A stretch of DNA of 64,000 bases from Anastatus disparis (Eukaryota; Arthropoda; Insecta; Hymenoptera; Eupelmidae), in contig JAFFSR010000218.1 in NCBI GenBank assembly GCA_017163975.1, positions 8,683,501-8,747,500 on the forward strand, written 5' to 3'. This document shows positions 26,301-38,292 of the stretch, piece by piece. The notes beneath the pieces were generated by a model. That model made no database searches, was not told where the DNA came from, and saw only the letters and a list, made by a program, of their open reading frames with translations. The translations under genes and the position numbers were made by a program. How positions within the stretch are numbered: the first letter of the stretch is position 1; each line of letters begins with the position of its first letter.

Positions 26301-27723
26301 TTAAATCTTGATAAGTACTATTAAAAATAGATATTCAGATAATGTTACAAAACAATTAAATAGAAACTAAGTAATATATATATTTAAAAAAATATTTTTA
26401 TTTTTTGAAAAATATTAAATAGACAATATCATTAATGATAAAAATTTAATTTACTAGCTCATCCTTCGATTGGTTTATCAGTTTTTATTCAAAGCAATTT
26501 AGAATTTTTAATGAGATAAAAATCAACATTCAAGCAATGATAATCAACAAGTATTAACAACTGCTTTTCTGAAGAGTTTTCAAGTGGTTATCAAGTGCCA
26601 ATTCATGTAAAATCAACAACAAAACATATGTTATCCTAAATACAAAAAAACACTTTATGCTTAACACTTTTGATAATCTCTAGAATGGAATATCATAATT
26701 AGACTAATAAATTTGTATTCAAATTATTGTTAAGGTAAGCATTTTTCTATTCAAAGTTAACATCATTAAATTGTAAAACAGCATTGAAAAAAATAGATAA
26801 AAGGTGGTATTGCATAGTAGACTAAATCGAGCATGTCAAAGGGCTTCCAAGTACTTTTTATCTCACTTGTCTTTGACGAGTAGCACCTGACAAAAGAAGA
26901 AAGTTAAAGAGCGACGTTTTTTATTGTGCCCCAAGCAGTCATTGTAGCATATACGTAATGTACAAAGATAAAAAAAGAAATGTGCTGATAATGACAATTA
27001 TGTCAACAGGGACAAGTTATTAACATCTAGTACTACAAGTGCCTTCTGCTCTTTTTCAACTGAGGCAGTTTTTTAACCCTGGAGAATCAACATTAGACAA
27101 AAATGTCTAATGTACACAATGACATTATGAAAATATCCAGTCATAAATTAACTATATTTAATTTCAAACTAAAAAAAAAACATAAGTAATAACTTTGAAA
27201 AAAGTTATCTTCAATAAAAAATTCATTGAATTAAAAATAATTATAGTTCAGTTTAATTATAACCATCGATATTAATCGAGAATAATAAATTATAAATAAA
27301 AACATTAAAATGAAAAAAATCGTTAGCATAATAAAAAAGAAAGGTGTAACTTTTTTTTATCTTGATATAGGTGTGTAAGTTTACATATAGGTTAAGGTAT
27401 AAAAACACTGAACACGGTGATCCTTCACATTATAGCAGACGAACTCCAAAACAAAATTTTTATTATTATATTATGTACCCACCCATTTTAACACACCCTC
27501 ATACAAAATAGAATTTATAATCACACAACTTTTATACAGATTTATACGTTGAACTTTAAATATTTAATTTTTATTTCAACAATTTAAAATAAAAGTTTGA
27601 ATTTCAATGTAACAAATTATAAACAAACTAAATAGAGAAGAAAAAGAGATGTTGAAACTCAAGTTTTAAAAGAATGTATAATACCTTAAACCGGGTACGG
27701 GCTCTCTGTTGTTTCGGTGGCAT
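17349..27723 (-). CDS. Diacylglycerol kinase, delta/eta type (type II) with SAM domain
   Basis: Exons (- strand): 27723-27685, 26231-26024, 25947-25811, 25637-25546, 25458-25328, 25241-25073, 24777-24675, 23270-22948, 22691-22377, 22286-22165, 22069-21826, 21729-21552, 21451-21259, 21022-20700, 20502-20181, 20115-19888, 19777-19681, 19609-19340, 19259-18965, 18887-18576, 18499-18404, 18323-18192, 17657-17349. The frame closes at 1545 aa. It phosphorylates diacylglycerol to phosphatidic acid. Domains: C-terminal stub of the PH domain (14-40), C1 domains at about 61-111 and 134-187, catalytic half from 217 with [13 protein letters not shown] at 303-315, a Ser/Pro/acidic linker of about 640 aa, accessory domain at about 1045-1265 ([21 protein letters not shown]), and a SAM domain at about 1480-1542 that in this class mediates oligomerisation. 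Oddities: the PH N-terminal half is absent from this start, and S275 replaces the first Gly of GGDG. The orthologue class is secure; eta versus delta is not. Confidence 0.93.
27685..27723 (-). CDS. First coding exon of the kinase (short N-terminus)
   Basis: ATG in a good insect context (TTACAAATG) opens [13 protein letters not shown] and ends AAG|GTATTA. Its phase 0 matches the next exon, which starts GTGATAACT (VITPF). An in-frame TAA lies seven codons upstream, so this is a genuine start rather than a through-read exon. The family's full PH domain would need another exon upstream, so this is probably an alternative promoter making a PH-truncated isoform. The splice itself is predicted. Confidence 0.65.
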
Positions 27724-28160
27724 TTGTAATATTTTTGCCGTTTATAAAACGGCACGTGCTTTGAACAAACATCAACAAATACAAAACTTTTTTGTTCTTG
27801 TGTATAAATATATATGTAAATGTATATACATATATACGCGTAATCAAATATTTATTTAAAACAATAAAAAACAGATAAAATAACTCGTGTGGGCTTTTTT
27901 CTTGACTTAGAATAGCAGCCGGCCATAGCCGCCTCGCTCGCTCAGGAGCGTTTTATCGAGCTTATAGTTTGCGCTCGCTGCTTTTGCTTGCTGGATGGCT
28001 GCTGCACACACCACAGAGCACAAGCCCCAGGCAAAGAGAGATAGAAAAGTTTGAGAGAGAGCGAGAGAGAAGGAAGAAGCGCGCGCATTCGCTATATGTT
28101 AAAATAGCAAGTAGGCACCCTGCTAATGGCTTTAATATTAAAGTATTTCTATAAATTAAA
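27724..28160 (-). promoter_or_regulatory. 5'UTR and promoter region of the kinase short isoform
   Basis: A GC-rich, CpG-containing block (27900-28090) stands out from very AT-rich flanks and carries a GA-repeat tract (about 28050-28075). Closer to the ATG lie a 17-bp palindrome GCCGTTTATAAAACGGC at 27738-27754 and an overlapping CACGTG E-box at 27753-27758. This is consistent with a GAGA-rich insect promoter and 5'UTR. The transcription start cannot be placed. A divergent + strand transcript may begin on the far side. Confidence 0.5.
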
Positions 28161-28503
28161 ATGTAGTCTTTGAAATTTATAGAAATAAATAAATTTATCC
28201 GTTAATAATTTCCAAGTTTTGTTAATCTAATGAACATGTTTAAACGAGTTTACAAGCTCAAATTAAAATCTTAAAATTTTCAAAATTTGAATCACACGCT
28301 TTTTTTTACTTTAATTTTGATATACTATTGATACTTCCGATCTAGACCGCCAGTGGGGCGCTAGTTTACCGCTTAAATTGAGGATATACACTGATGGGGA
28401 AAACCGCGTGTGCACGAGCCGTTTACATTGGAAAGTTTATCATTTTAAAGGAGGGTGGATTACTTAGAGGGAGAGCAATAAGATTTATTTGCATGCATTA
28501 GTA

Positions 28504-28675
28504 ATGTTTAATGGGCAAGGAAGAAAAATGGTTGAAGAAGAGGAAAAACTAGAGAAAAGTATGTTTTTATAAATTTTTTTAATTTATTATATGCGAGATC
28601 TTTTTTACGGTGATTCTGTTTATTTTTTTATTATGTTATATTCCAGGAAAGTGGTTAGTAAAACTATACACTTGA
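28504..28675 (+). other. Candidate small spliced transcript with a 27-codon ORF, divergent from the kinase
   Basis: ATG at 28504 opens a frame of 18 codons plus one base to a strong donor (A|GTATGT at 28559). An 88-bp intron ends in a T-rich tract and TTCCAG (28646). The frame continues in phase to TGA at 28673-28675. The 27-residue product is highly charged (a four-Glu run, many Lys) with no signal peptide. An in-frame stop lies upstream. The intron size and splice sites look real; translation is unproven, so a promoter-divergent noncoding RNA is equally likely. I recognise no homologue. Confidence 0.3.
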
Positions 28676-30068
28676 TTTATTGAATTTTATGCATATGATG
28701 CAATTCTAAATTTTTTTTACAAAATATTGTAATGTGATATTAATTTAAAGTTTAATTTAATTAGTTACTTTATTTTTATTTATACTTGCGCTTTAGTAAA
28801 TGATTTACGAAATCCATTAATACTACAGTCAAAATAACATCTACCCGTGTCTATATACGTGAAAAATTGACTCGACATCTTCGGATGATAAATAAAAGTA
28901 CTTTGTAGCATGTTTTAATTAAAATTAAAAATAAATGAGCCTCGGCGTTATGTGTAAACCTCTTGAAGAAAAAAAAAGGAAAGCAAATCGATATCACGCG
29001 GTCATGCCTTTCATGTGTTTTATAATAATACATGTGTATACGGGGAAAAAAACATATTACGGAATTATTTATAAACTGACTTTGATAAATATATTATCAT
29101 AAAAGCACGTGATGACTTTTTTCTTACTCTCTCGTGTCATTAAAAAATAATAAATCGGTGTATAAAGGTATCCTTTTTTATTTATTTTTTTTCTTCGTAT
29201 GAAAACCTATGTAATTTTTCAATAGAAAATGTAATTTTATGTTTCAATAGGTTCCGAGAATTTTTCAATTCTTTCAATTCTGCGTCCTATATTTTGAATT
29301 TATATTTTTTCGAGGTTAAACGATTTTCCCTTTTTTGCAAAATAGTTAGTTACACAAAGAGAAATAAATAAAAAAAAGAAGAAAAAAAAGCAGGAACAGA
29401 TGAAAATCTTTCTATTTTCTACAACAATGTATAGATAGCTGTATACAAATACATTTCTCTTTGGTAATGGAGAAATACTTCAAACGATTTCAAAGCTCTC
29501 TCTTCCATTTTTATGTTTTCGCAATTCTCTTTTCTTGACGCGTATATATAGCTTTGAAAATAAAGGCTGTTTTTTTTTGTGTTCTGATTTTTTTTTTCTC
29601 TCTTTGTTGAAAAATTCTGGTCAAGGTATGTCGAATAATTGCTTTTGCTTTTATTTTGAAATGTTTATTTCGACGTATCAATTCTTTATTTGCTGTTGCT
29701 TGGGGTTTGCGTATAAATTGAAAACATAAAACTGGATGGAAAGATTTTTGAAAATGATTTTATAATTTTTGTTGATTCGGTGTTTTTTAATAATAATCTA
29801 GGAAATTTAATTTAAAAAATATTAAGAAAAATGTTGCTAGCTCTTCATTCAAGTTTTAAAAATGTGAGGTCATTGATCAAATTTAAGAGAAAAATTACAG
29901 AAATTTAAAAATTTAACATGGACTCTTATAGGAAAAATAGCATTTAGGCTTATGATTTTGCAATAAAATAATAGATTTTTATGAACCAAAAATTAGTGTA
30001 TTAAACACATTGTTAATGTATATATAAACATTTTTTATAAAAATTATCTAACAAAAAGAGGTCCCCAT
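28676..30068. other. AT-rich stretch, no gene seen
   Basis: Only short stop-delimited frames occur, along with T and A runs. I see no tRNA, repeat family member or convincing exon. It may be intronic if the kinase has a distal promoter. Confidence 0.5.
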
Positions 30069-30644
30069 GTTTGGGTCACGGATCTTGTAATTTGCTGATA
30101 TGTTTTTAATTATAAAAAAAGCCGCGAGCATTTGGTCTAACGCTAATATTACTCTCCAATGAGAGCTTCTAAATTCGTTTTGTAACATTCTTGTTGAAGT
30201 TGAGATCGAATCCATTTGATTAAAAAAAAAAACGTGTTCAAAAAACTTAACCTGTTCAAAAGTTATAGAAAAATGGAAGACATGAAAAAAATCAGCACAG
30301 TAATTCAATGAAAATTAAAGTTTAATTTTATGCTAATTTTTATAATAATTTTTAAAACAATTTTTATTTTGGTATAAATTTTGAACGGGTTGAGCTTTTT
30401 GAACACGTTTTTTTTTTAATCAAAAGGATTCAATCTCAACTTTAATTAGAATGTTGCAAAATAAACTTAGGAGCTATCATTGGAGAGAAATATTCGTTAT
30501 TATTAAGAATGATTTTTCAAAGAAATCGAACAAAATAGCTCATAATCTTGGAATGATCGAGCGTTATATCAAATGCTCGCGGCTTTTTTCATAATTTTAT
30601 GTATGAAAACATCCGCAAGTTACAACAAGATCCGTGACCCAAAC
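30069..30644. mobile_element. Foldback-type element, 576 bp, with long inverted arms
   Basis: The left end GTTTGGGTCACGGATCTTGT is matched by the right end ACAAGATCCGTGACCCAAAC. Pairing continues inward through most of the element; the inner block AACGTGTTCAAAAA (near 30230) pairs with TTTTTGAACACGTT (near 30395). Only about 100 bases near the centre are unpaired. There is no coding capacity and no clear target duplication. A decayed relative of the right arm occurs near 39.4-39.5 kb, so this is a repeat family and not a one-off palindrome. Confidence 0.75.
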
Positions 30645-32586
30645 AAGAGTAATTATACTGGGTAATGGCCTAAGAATAGTATACCACTAATCAAAAGGCC
30701 AATCAATCTAAAAGAAAAAGAAGAAGACTCAAACAAGAGGACCTTATATACATATTTCATATATAATTGTGTTATAAGACTATTGTGTTATAATTATGAC
30801 AAAAGGTGAAAAAGTACGGTAATTGAAATGTGGATTACGAGCCAATTATTAATTAAAATATTCACTGTACATGACGACTCGTCGCTCAGCGTTGGCAACG
30901 ATAGTTGCTTCTAGTATAAATCATCCCAAAGTTAGAAGTAAATCCAAGCCTCCCAAACCTCTTACACTCTTCCTGTTAGTTTGAAGTTTAATGTTGTGGG
31001 TTATCAAGCCGGAAATTATATTTACTGATATCAAATTTGATTTTATCTTGTACAAGATTCTCCAGTTTATAACTTCATGGATAAAATTTTCCGTTGGTTT
31101 AACAAATTTTGCTTTAATTTAAATTGTGAAAAAATAAGGTTTAAAAGTACTTATTCACTTTAAATGATTAAAACTATCATTTTAGTGTATCATAAAATTC
31201 AGAATTTTTTTCTATAACATTTAACAATAAAATTATTTTCAAGTATTTTAGTACAATAAAATTTAAAAATAAATATTAATTCGCAAAATGGATGGTTTTT
31301 TCCAGATCACGCACATACCGCGTATTTCCTATGCGGAATGTTACGATATATATAAATATTGACAAGTAAAATCTATAAGAATAAAGAATGCGCTGTGTCG
31401 CTTTTTCTATTACAATGCCCAATATTTTACAAATCGATGGTGTTTAATCCACGTCGCGATGCCGAGCATTTGTTTTATAGCTAAAAGCATTGATATATTA
31501 GTTCGTTTTTTTGTACTTTATGGCGCGTATCGGTTTTTCCCGATGTGCGGGGATAAAATAAGCGTGAAAAGTTTAAATAATGTAGATATAATTTTGATGG
31601 GAAACCGCTTTTTTTGGAATACTTTTTTGATGTTCAGATATATTGATATGATTAAAATAACGGTTAAAATAAATATGATATCGAATAATAAATTTGTATT
31701 GAGTACACCATTATGAAACGTAAAATTCTGATTACTATAATATTAAATTCATGCTGATTAAATTATGTGGATTGAATAATCATTATTCAATAATTCATTG
31801 ATTTCCCTTATTAATTATGTATATATTCTGGAATAAGCTTTATAAATTATTATGAGAACCATATTTATATTCTTATAAATGTAAAATTTTATAAAATAAA
31901 TCTTTAATTTCATCAACGAATTAACACATCCTTAATCTTTAAAATCATACAAGTAGTTAAATCTCGCCAAACATGTAAATATCAGTAAAAATAAATTTTT
32001 CTTTAAGTTGATAACATGAACGGAACTTATTTAATTGCGGAAATTATTATATTATTTTTATTATCATTACGATGTACTTAAAAAGATGTAAAATACCGAC
32101 ATTACAGTTTTCCATATCTTCATTTTTAATACAAAAGTTTTAAAAATATTATTAAATTACATCTTTTTACTTTAACTAATAAAAAGCATGACGTAGAGAT
32201 ATTGACAAAATTTTCAAATAAATATAAAAAAACTGGAAAACTGCAATGCCGGTAACTATACACAAATCGTATACCCATTACATCATCTTAACAATATAAC
32301 TTTTATTGATATTACAACAATCCATACAATTTATTATCATTTATATTAGTATTTATAATACTTACAATTAAATATTTTTAAAAATTACAATAAAATTATA
32401 AAATTAAATTTTCCAAAAAAGTTTAATAACCTTAATTATCCATAATTAGACGATATTTTATTCCAAAACAATAATTATATCCGAATTTAGTTGATTAATC
32501 TAATAAAAGACCGATTTAACATTCGATTGAACAGGCCAAAAGCTCCCGTAAAACGCATAATACGCTTTCAGTCTGATGAGCAAAAT
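30645..32586. other. Intergenic or intronic AT-rich DNA, nothing recognised
   Basis: A GC-richer patch at about 31310-31560 (CGC-containing words, TACCGCGTA near 31318) sits in AT-rich sequence and holds an 85-codon + strand frame with no recognisable domain. I treat that frame as chance. No RNA gene or repeat is found. Confidence 0.45.
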
Positions 32587-32658
32587 GCCTCTTTAGCTCA
32601 GTGGTAGAGCACTGGTCTCGTAAACCAGGGGTCGTGAGTTCAAACCTCACAGGAGGCA
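32587..32658 (+). tRNA. tRNA-Thr (anticodon CGT)
   Basis: The 72-nt cloverleaf folds completely. It has a 7-bp acceptor stem (GCCTCTT with AGGAGGC, one G-U pair) and a D arm GCTC/GAGC around AGTGGTA. The anticodon stem CTGGT/ACCAG encloses loop CTCGTAA, giving anticodon CGT, which reads ACG (Thr). The T arm is GTGAG-TTCAAAC-CTCAC, and the discriminator is A. The A box (TAGCTCAGTGG) and B box (GAGTTCAAACC) are intact. No intron is present. It has no sequence tie to the SINE family, whose heads differ. Confidence 0.95.
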
Positions 32659-32665
32659 ATTTCCA

Positions 32666-32673
32666 TTTTTTTT
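32666..32673 (+). terminator. Pol III T-run terminator of tRNA-Thr
   Basis: Eight consecutive T residues start 8 bases after the tRNA 3' end, which is standard RNA polymerase III termination. Confidence 0.8.
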
Positions 32674-35600
32674 CGTACTTTTTATTTATAACGATATTTA
32701 TGAATCTCTAATGGCTTAATTATGATTTAGATTTGTAAATAACATTTTTTAATAGGTTTGTTTTGACTTTAAATGTGAACTTTAAAGTTCTATTTTAATT
32801 CAGTATTGTTCTCGATTTACATTAATATTATGTTATTTAAAAGCTTTTTTTTAATATTTTATAAATACTTTTATCGTTGATACGAAGAATTTTCTAAATT
32901 TTAAGAACTTTCATATGTAATTTAAAGCCTGGTCATAAAATTTTTAAAGAAAATACAGTATTTTTTACGCGTAAGCGATAAAAAGCGCTATAAAATTTGA
33001 AAATGAAATCCTTTTACTTTTACTGCTCGCATCAATATTCTTCAAATGCAATCCTTATTTTAAAGCCTCTACAGATAAAATTAAATTTTTATTATCAAAA
33101 TCGTTTAAAAAAATACTATGGAGAAAATTTCTTTTTTTCTTTTGTACACTACAAGATAAAACAAAATTTCTACGCCATTTTTCGACTGCGTAAAATAGTA
33201 TCATTTTAAAATTTATTATTACTCAAACAATGTTTAACATAAGCAACTTAACATCCTGAAAATGTGAATGATTTTGAAATATTGTATATTAAGTTTTTAA
33301 ATCATTGTAATCAGTACTACATAACCGTATCTTAACTACGTATTTTATTTTAAAAAGGAAACATGAATCTATCTAATCAAATAAAATTGCAATTTTTTAT
33401 CAACAAATTCAATTAAATTTTTATTTTCTAATTATCTTTTAATACGTTGTATTCAACATTTTTATTTAAAACAATTGGATAATATATAATCCAATAAAAT
33501 ACACAAAAAATACTTTATGTAGCCCACTGTGTACAGGATTTAAATTTTGGTTTAAAATATCTCTACTTGATAGCACTTTAAGAATTTGTTACAAAAAGAC
33601 GTTAACATTTGCTATTTCCGTCAAATATTTAGAGCGTAATCAAAATACTTTCATCAAAAGTATTGCCACCAATCGATTTTCGTGCTAGAGTCATTAGCTG
33701 ATGTACTCTGTTTGATTAAACACGCGTATTTGTCTTTGTCTCTTGACCAGCATTCCAAGATAGTTTTTTTTACGTAGATAGGTAATTAACGATAAGTGCT
33801 AAACTATTTCAGTAATAAATTTTTTAGATATTTGCAAATGTAGGATTCAAAACTATTTTTTCTCATTTATAGCTACAGTTGTAGCTACAGTTGCAAAGGA
33901 AAATGCAGTTTCGAATATGAAGAATATGAATATAAAAATTTAAATTGAAAAAATTTTTTCACATTTTTCCAGTTATTAAAAAGTGAATACAAGTTATTAT
34001 TCTTAATAATGAAAAACATCTTTTTCAGAAGGAAAGTGATTTGCTGAAAAAGATATTTTAAATCAAATTAAGCTTTTAAAATTAGTTAACTTTTTCGTTC
34101 GTCAATATTTATTTTAAAAATAAAATTATGTAACTATTTCCATAAAATTTATGTTTAATATGAACCCATCGTAAAAGTTGTAGAAGCCTACAGTCTCATA
34201 AAATATTTCGTATAGTTAAAGACTGATTACAGAAACTAAACAAAATCAACTTTTAGTTGAGTCAGTGGAAAATGATAGAAAATCGATAGTCATTTCTTTT
34301 ATTTGTCTTTTTACATTCACAGTAATGTTAACAAGGAAAAACTTATTAAAAAATTTAGAGCCGATTGTTTTGAGACTGTAAAGTTTGAAGCTTTTGCAGT
34401 TCAGAAATCGAATAGTAGTGGGGAAATTTCGAAAAAAGCTTTAAAGCTCACGTACACACATACACAATTTTAATAATTATTTACTTCTTTAAATTCCTGG
34501 TTGATAAATAAATAAATATCTAAATTAATAAATAAAAATCTAAATAAATAAATTAACAAATAAATGATATACCACTTGAACTGTTCATTTACTGTCAGCT
34601 GTTATTAATTAGCATGAATTCATATTCACATTTGATACAAATTTCAAAAATAATTAAATTAAAGAATCCCAAGATTCTATCTACGTACATAAATAATTAA
34701 ATAATTCGGCTATTCATTCTCTTTCAATTAATTAGTAAGAAACAGTTGAGCTAAAAGTTTATATATTTATTTGAACAATTTGAGGAACCCAAAAATTCAA
34801 TTAAATCTCCTGCAGCCCTCGGATAACTTTTCAGACAAATGTGACTCTAAGTTTTCCGATGCGCAAAGGAGAAACAACCGCAGTGTAGCAAATGGGAACA
34901 AAAAAATTTCGTAAATCTAATTAATGTTAGGAAGTTAAACAATCACTTTTAATCAATTTCATCCAGTAAACATTCTAAAATTTTATGACACAAATTGACG
35001 TAAATGCAGCTTGCACATTATCAATTTTATAAATAGCAAATCGTATATTAAATAAAATTGATACTTTTGTGACGAAGTAACGATATATTAATAGATTTAT
35101 TAATTAAAACCAAGGAGAAAAATACAAAAATATTCAACACATGAAGATAATAAAAATAATTTATGTTTCTACGTAAAAAGTCAACCACAATGTTGAAGAT
35201 GTACACATATGGAACTAATTATACCAATTTTACATATGCGTTTTTTTTAAATTTTCATAAATAATATAATAACCTTAGCACACAAAAAAATTGCAAAGTT
35301 GAATTATAAATTGAAAATAATTGCTACAGGAATTTTGAATTAACAAAATAAGTTTAATAAGATGTTTCTTCTAAAAATAAACCAATAACTGTTAAAATTA
35401 TTACTCTGGCTTTACACAAATCTGTTTTTACATTAACCCACTAGTTTCAATCGATTAAACTTGCAACTGCTTTTTATTTTTCTCGTTGAACTAATTTTAC
35501 TCATTCAACTTTTCAACTGTTTGATTAAAGCCAGAACGACGCTCAAGAGTTACTAAATTAAATTAACTTTTAATTAAACTCAATCCTTTTTTTCGATCAA

Positions 35601-38005
35601 TCAGTCAATGCTTTCTTTTAAAAAATCCGGTAAATTTATTTTCGAATTCTTTTTTCTCACATTCTTTATTGAAATTATAATTTAATAAATTCCTGTACCA
35701 ATACTATTTGTAGCATAATTTTAAAGTTGAAATGAAATTTTTTTTTTAAATAAAATTAGCACAAAAGTTAACAAAAATTATAACCAAAAATTATCGTATT
35801 TTAAATTTTAAATAAAAAATGTATTTACTACTGACGATGACGTAATGCTATCAACACTTTGTTCATAAAGATTTTATCAAGCTCAAAACTTTTTAAAGCT
35901 CAGATACTGTTAAACTTACTGCAGAAAGATTGTCATACAAGACTTAACAAAGTTTAAGCGGCACAATGCGTATATATATAACATTTTACTTTTCTGATGT
36001 ACGAGTGTGCCATATTTAACGCTGCTCTGTAGTTTGTAAACTTTCTCTACTGGAAATAGTATTGTGTAATAAATTTTAAAATAAATTCATGTTTAATTTA
36101 TTTTGAATCTTTCTTTACATTGTTATTGTTGAAATGTTTTTAAAATATTTAATGTAGTGTACTACATTTAATGTTTTGATATTTTAGTTCCATTAATTTT
36201 AAAGTAATGGCTTAACTACTGGTAAAACTAACAGCATAATTTTAAATGAAATTCTGCAATTAGAGAATCGGTAGATTTTATTGATTGGAAAATTTTATAA
36301 AAATTGAAAACTTTATAAGTAATAAATATTTCATGAAATTGTAAAGTAACTATGTCACAAAAGTATACATGACAGGATTTAGATTAATTTCATGAAGTGC
36401 ATAGTATAAATTTTCTACAGTTATTAAATTAATTACTTTTGATTTATAAAATTCAACATTGCCAAAAATATAAATATTTAAAGAAAAATAGATCACTAGT
36501 TGAGATATGTGATAAGTACATTCACTACTAATATATTGTTATGGACACAATGTCATGATGTATTCAGAAAGTGAATTGATAATAAAAAGTACGAAACTAT
36601 TTATCAGAATTTCAGCGATAAAGTTTTTTTATATACACATTCTAGATTTATTTTTTGTCCACACTTGTTGCAATTTGAAATTTTTTTTAGAGTTCATCAA
36701 TATTTCATTGATTGATACTCAATTATAAAGTTGTATACATTTTTGTTAAGTTTTGTTTTACTTTTTTATTTATTTTATGAATGGAATTTTTTATTAGTTT
36801 AAAGAACAAATTAATCAGTAGAAGGGGCAAATTGAAATGAAAAGATGCCACAGATAATTATTTCACTATAAATTTATAAGGTACTGTGGGTGACCCACAT
36901 AAACCACAATATGTATATTCATTATGGTAAATAATTTCAATATTCACACTTACTGTATATAATTGTTAATCTTAAAATAAATATTCAAGTATTATATTTT
37001 TTATTCTTGATTTTCCCTGCTATATTTTGACTGCACAGTTTTTTAATTTTTTCCAACTTATATACAGGTATTGAAACCTAAATTGATAACCTTCCTGCAC
37101 ATAACAAAAAATATACTTACAAATCCAATTATAATCAGTCAGTGAGAGTAGATCGTAATAAGATTAAATAACAAAAATCACTTTTTCTGTATTTTTAATT
37201 TTATTTAAATAAAAGAATTTCAATATCTACATAGAATGCTATTCTATCTATAATCAATGTGTTCCTGCTCTATAAAATTTATAAAAATCAACTTAAAAAA
37301 ATATATTAGTGGATTACCTGAGGGAAGTTAGCTTCTCTCACAATTCATTGTAAATTTAGGCTAATAAACCCTAAGCCACGTGTTTATTCTAGAGCATGTG
37401 GTAAGCAGTTTTAAAAATTCGAGTATTGGATACTAGTCACTTCTTGTAATGAATGTACTAGATCAGTTCCAAGTAGACTTTACCATAATTTTTTTTTCAA
37501 TGTAGCTACGTTTTGTCAGTTAAATTTGCTGATCTCTTCAGACCTTATCTTGGAAAATAAAAAAATACAGGCCGCGAATAATGTATATAGATATGAATGT
37601 TTAAATTTATAATCATATATAGTTAAGAGACTGAATACGGTAATATTATTATGTACAATTGCAATACATAATAGTATTCTTCCTAAGTTTTATAATTAAT
37701 GTAAGAAAACATTATATAATTTTAATATTGATACAAGACTAATTATTAATAAAAACTGAATGATTTTTTAAAGCTATGAAAAGTGTAAAAATAAAATAAT
37801 AAATAAAAATAAAATAAATAAAATAAAAGGATACTTAAGGCGTTGAATGTAAGTTTAATTGTAAAATATGTAAAGGGTTACATTGTTCTGTTAAAATGTT
37901 CTTTAAAATCTCGTTTATAAGAACACCAAAATTACAAAAATAAATGTAATGTTATAGCTGAATACATTTCAACAATCGTATAAAGCTGTTAAAAAACAAA
38001 TTACA
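32674..38005. other. Gene-poor AT-rich stretch
   Basis: No gene is recognised. Small items are a perfect 12-bp direct duplication TAGCTACAGTTG at 33870-33893, AAAT/ATAA-type simple repeats at about 34500-34565, and a similar AAATA tract at about 37790-37830. Frames stay below about 75 codons and look random. Confidence 0.5.
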
Positions 38006-38292
38006 TTTTTTTTTTATTTAACGTCGTATTTTTGCTATCATTACGATACTAATTAACGACGGAGGTTTTCAGTGCGTTTATAAATAAAGCACATGTAATG
38101 AACAGTGATGCCTGTATCACTGTTCATTACGGCCACTGAGGGCGGGATTCGATCTCGGAACCTCGAGATTATGAATCCATCACTCTACCGAGTGAGCCAC
38201 TGAAGACCTCACTGCTGAGACTGAACTAGCTTACTATTATTCGACTAACTGAGCTGTCTCATGTATTATTTTTCATTGATTATTGTATTTTC
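38006..38292 (-). repeat. tRNA-derived SINE with 5' extension
   Basis: Read on the - strand: a head extension of about 80 bp (38210-38292), then the A box (GTGGCTCACTCGGTAGAG), the anticodon-loop region TTCATAATC, the B box (GAGATCGAATCCC), the family body, and the ACGTTAAATAAA tail. A short inverted duplication AACAGTGATGCCTGTATCACTGTT around 38100-38125 is local to this copy. The extension is shared with the copy at 44.7 kb, so it belongs to the element. Confidence 0.85.

Noticed and set aside
26867..26886. Possible 20-nt microexon of the kinase (CAG|GTGCTACTC ... AA|GTGAGAT on -)
   Set aside because: Splice sites are good, but 20 nt breaks the frame: joined to the next exon it gives an immediate stop. 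Skipping it keeps phase 0.
27073..27115. TTAACCCTGG followed by the palindrome ACATTAGACA-AAAA-TGTCTAATGT, resembling a piggyBac-type terminus
   Set aside because: No matching GGGTTAA end was found nearby on either side. A solitary 10-bp palindrome is not enough.
28345..28365. CCGCCAGTGGGGCGCTAG, resembling a CTCF core
   Set aside because: Spacing between CCAG and GGCGC is off by one base relative to the consensus. A single imperfect site cannot be called.
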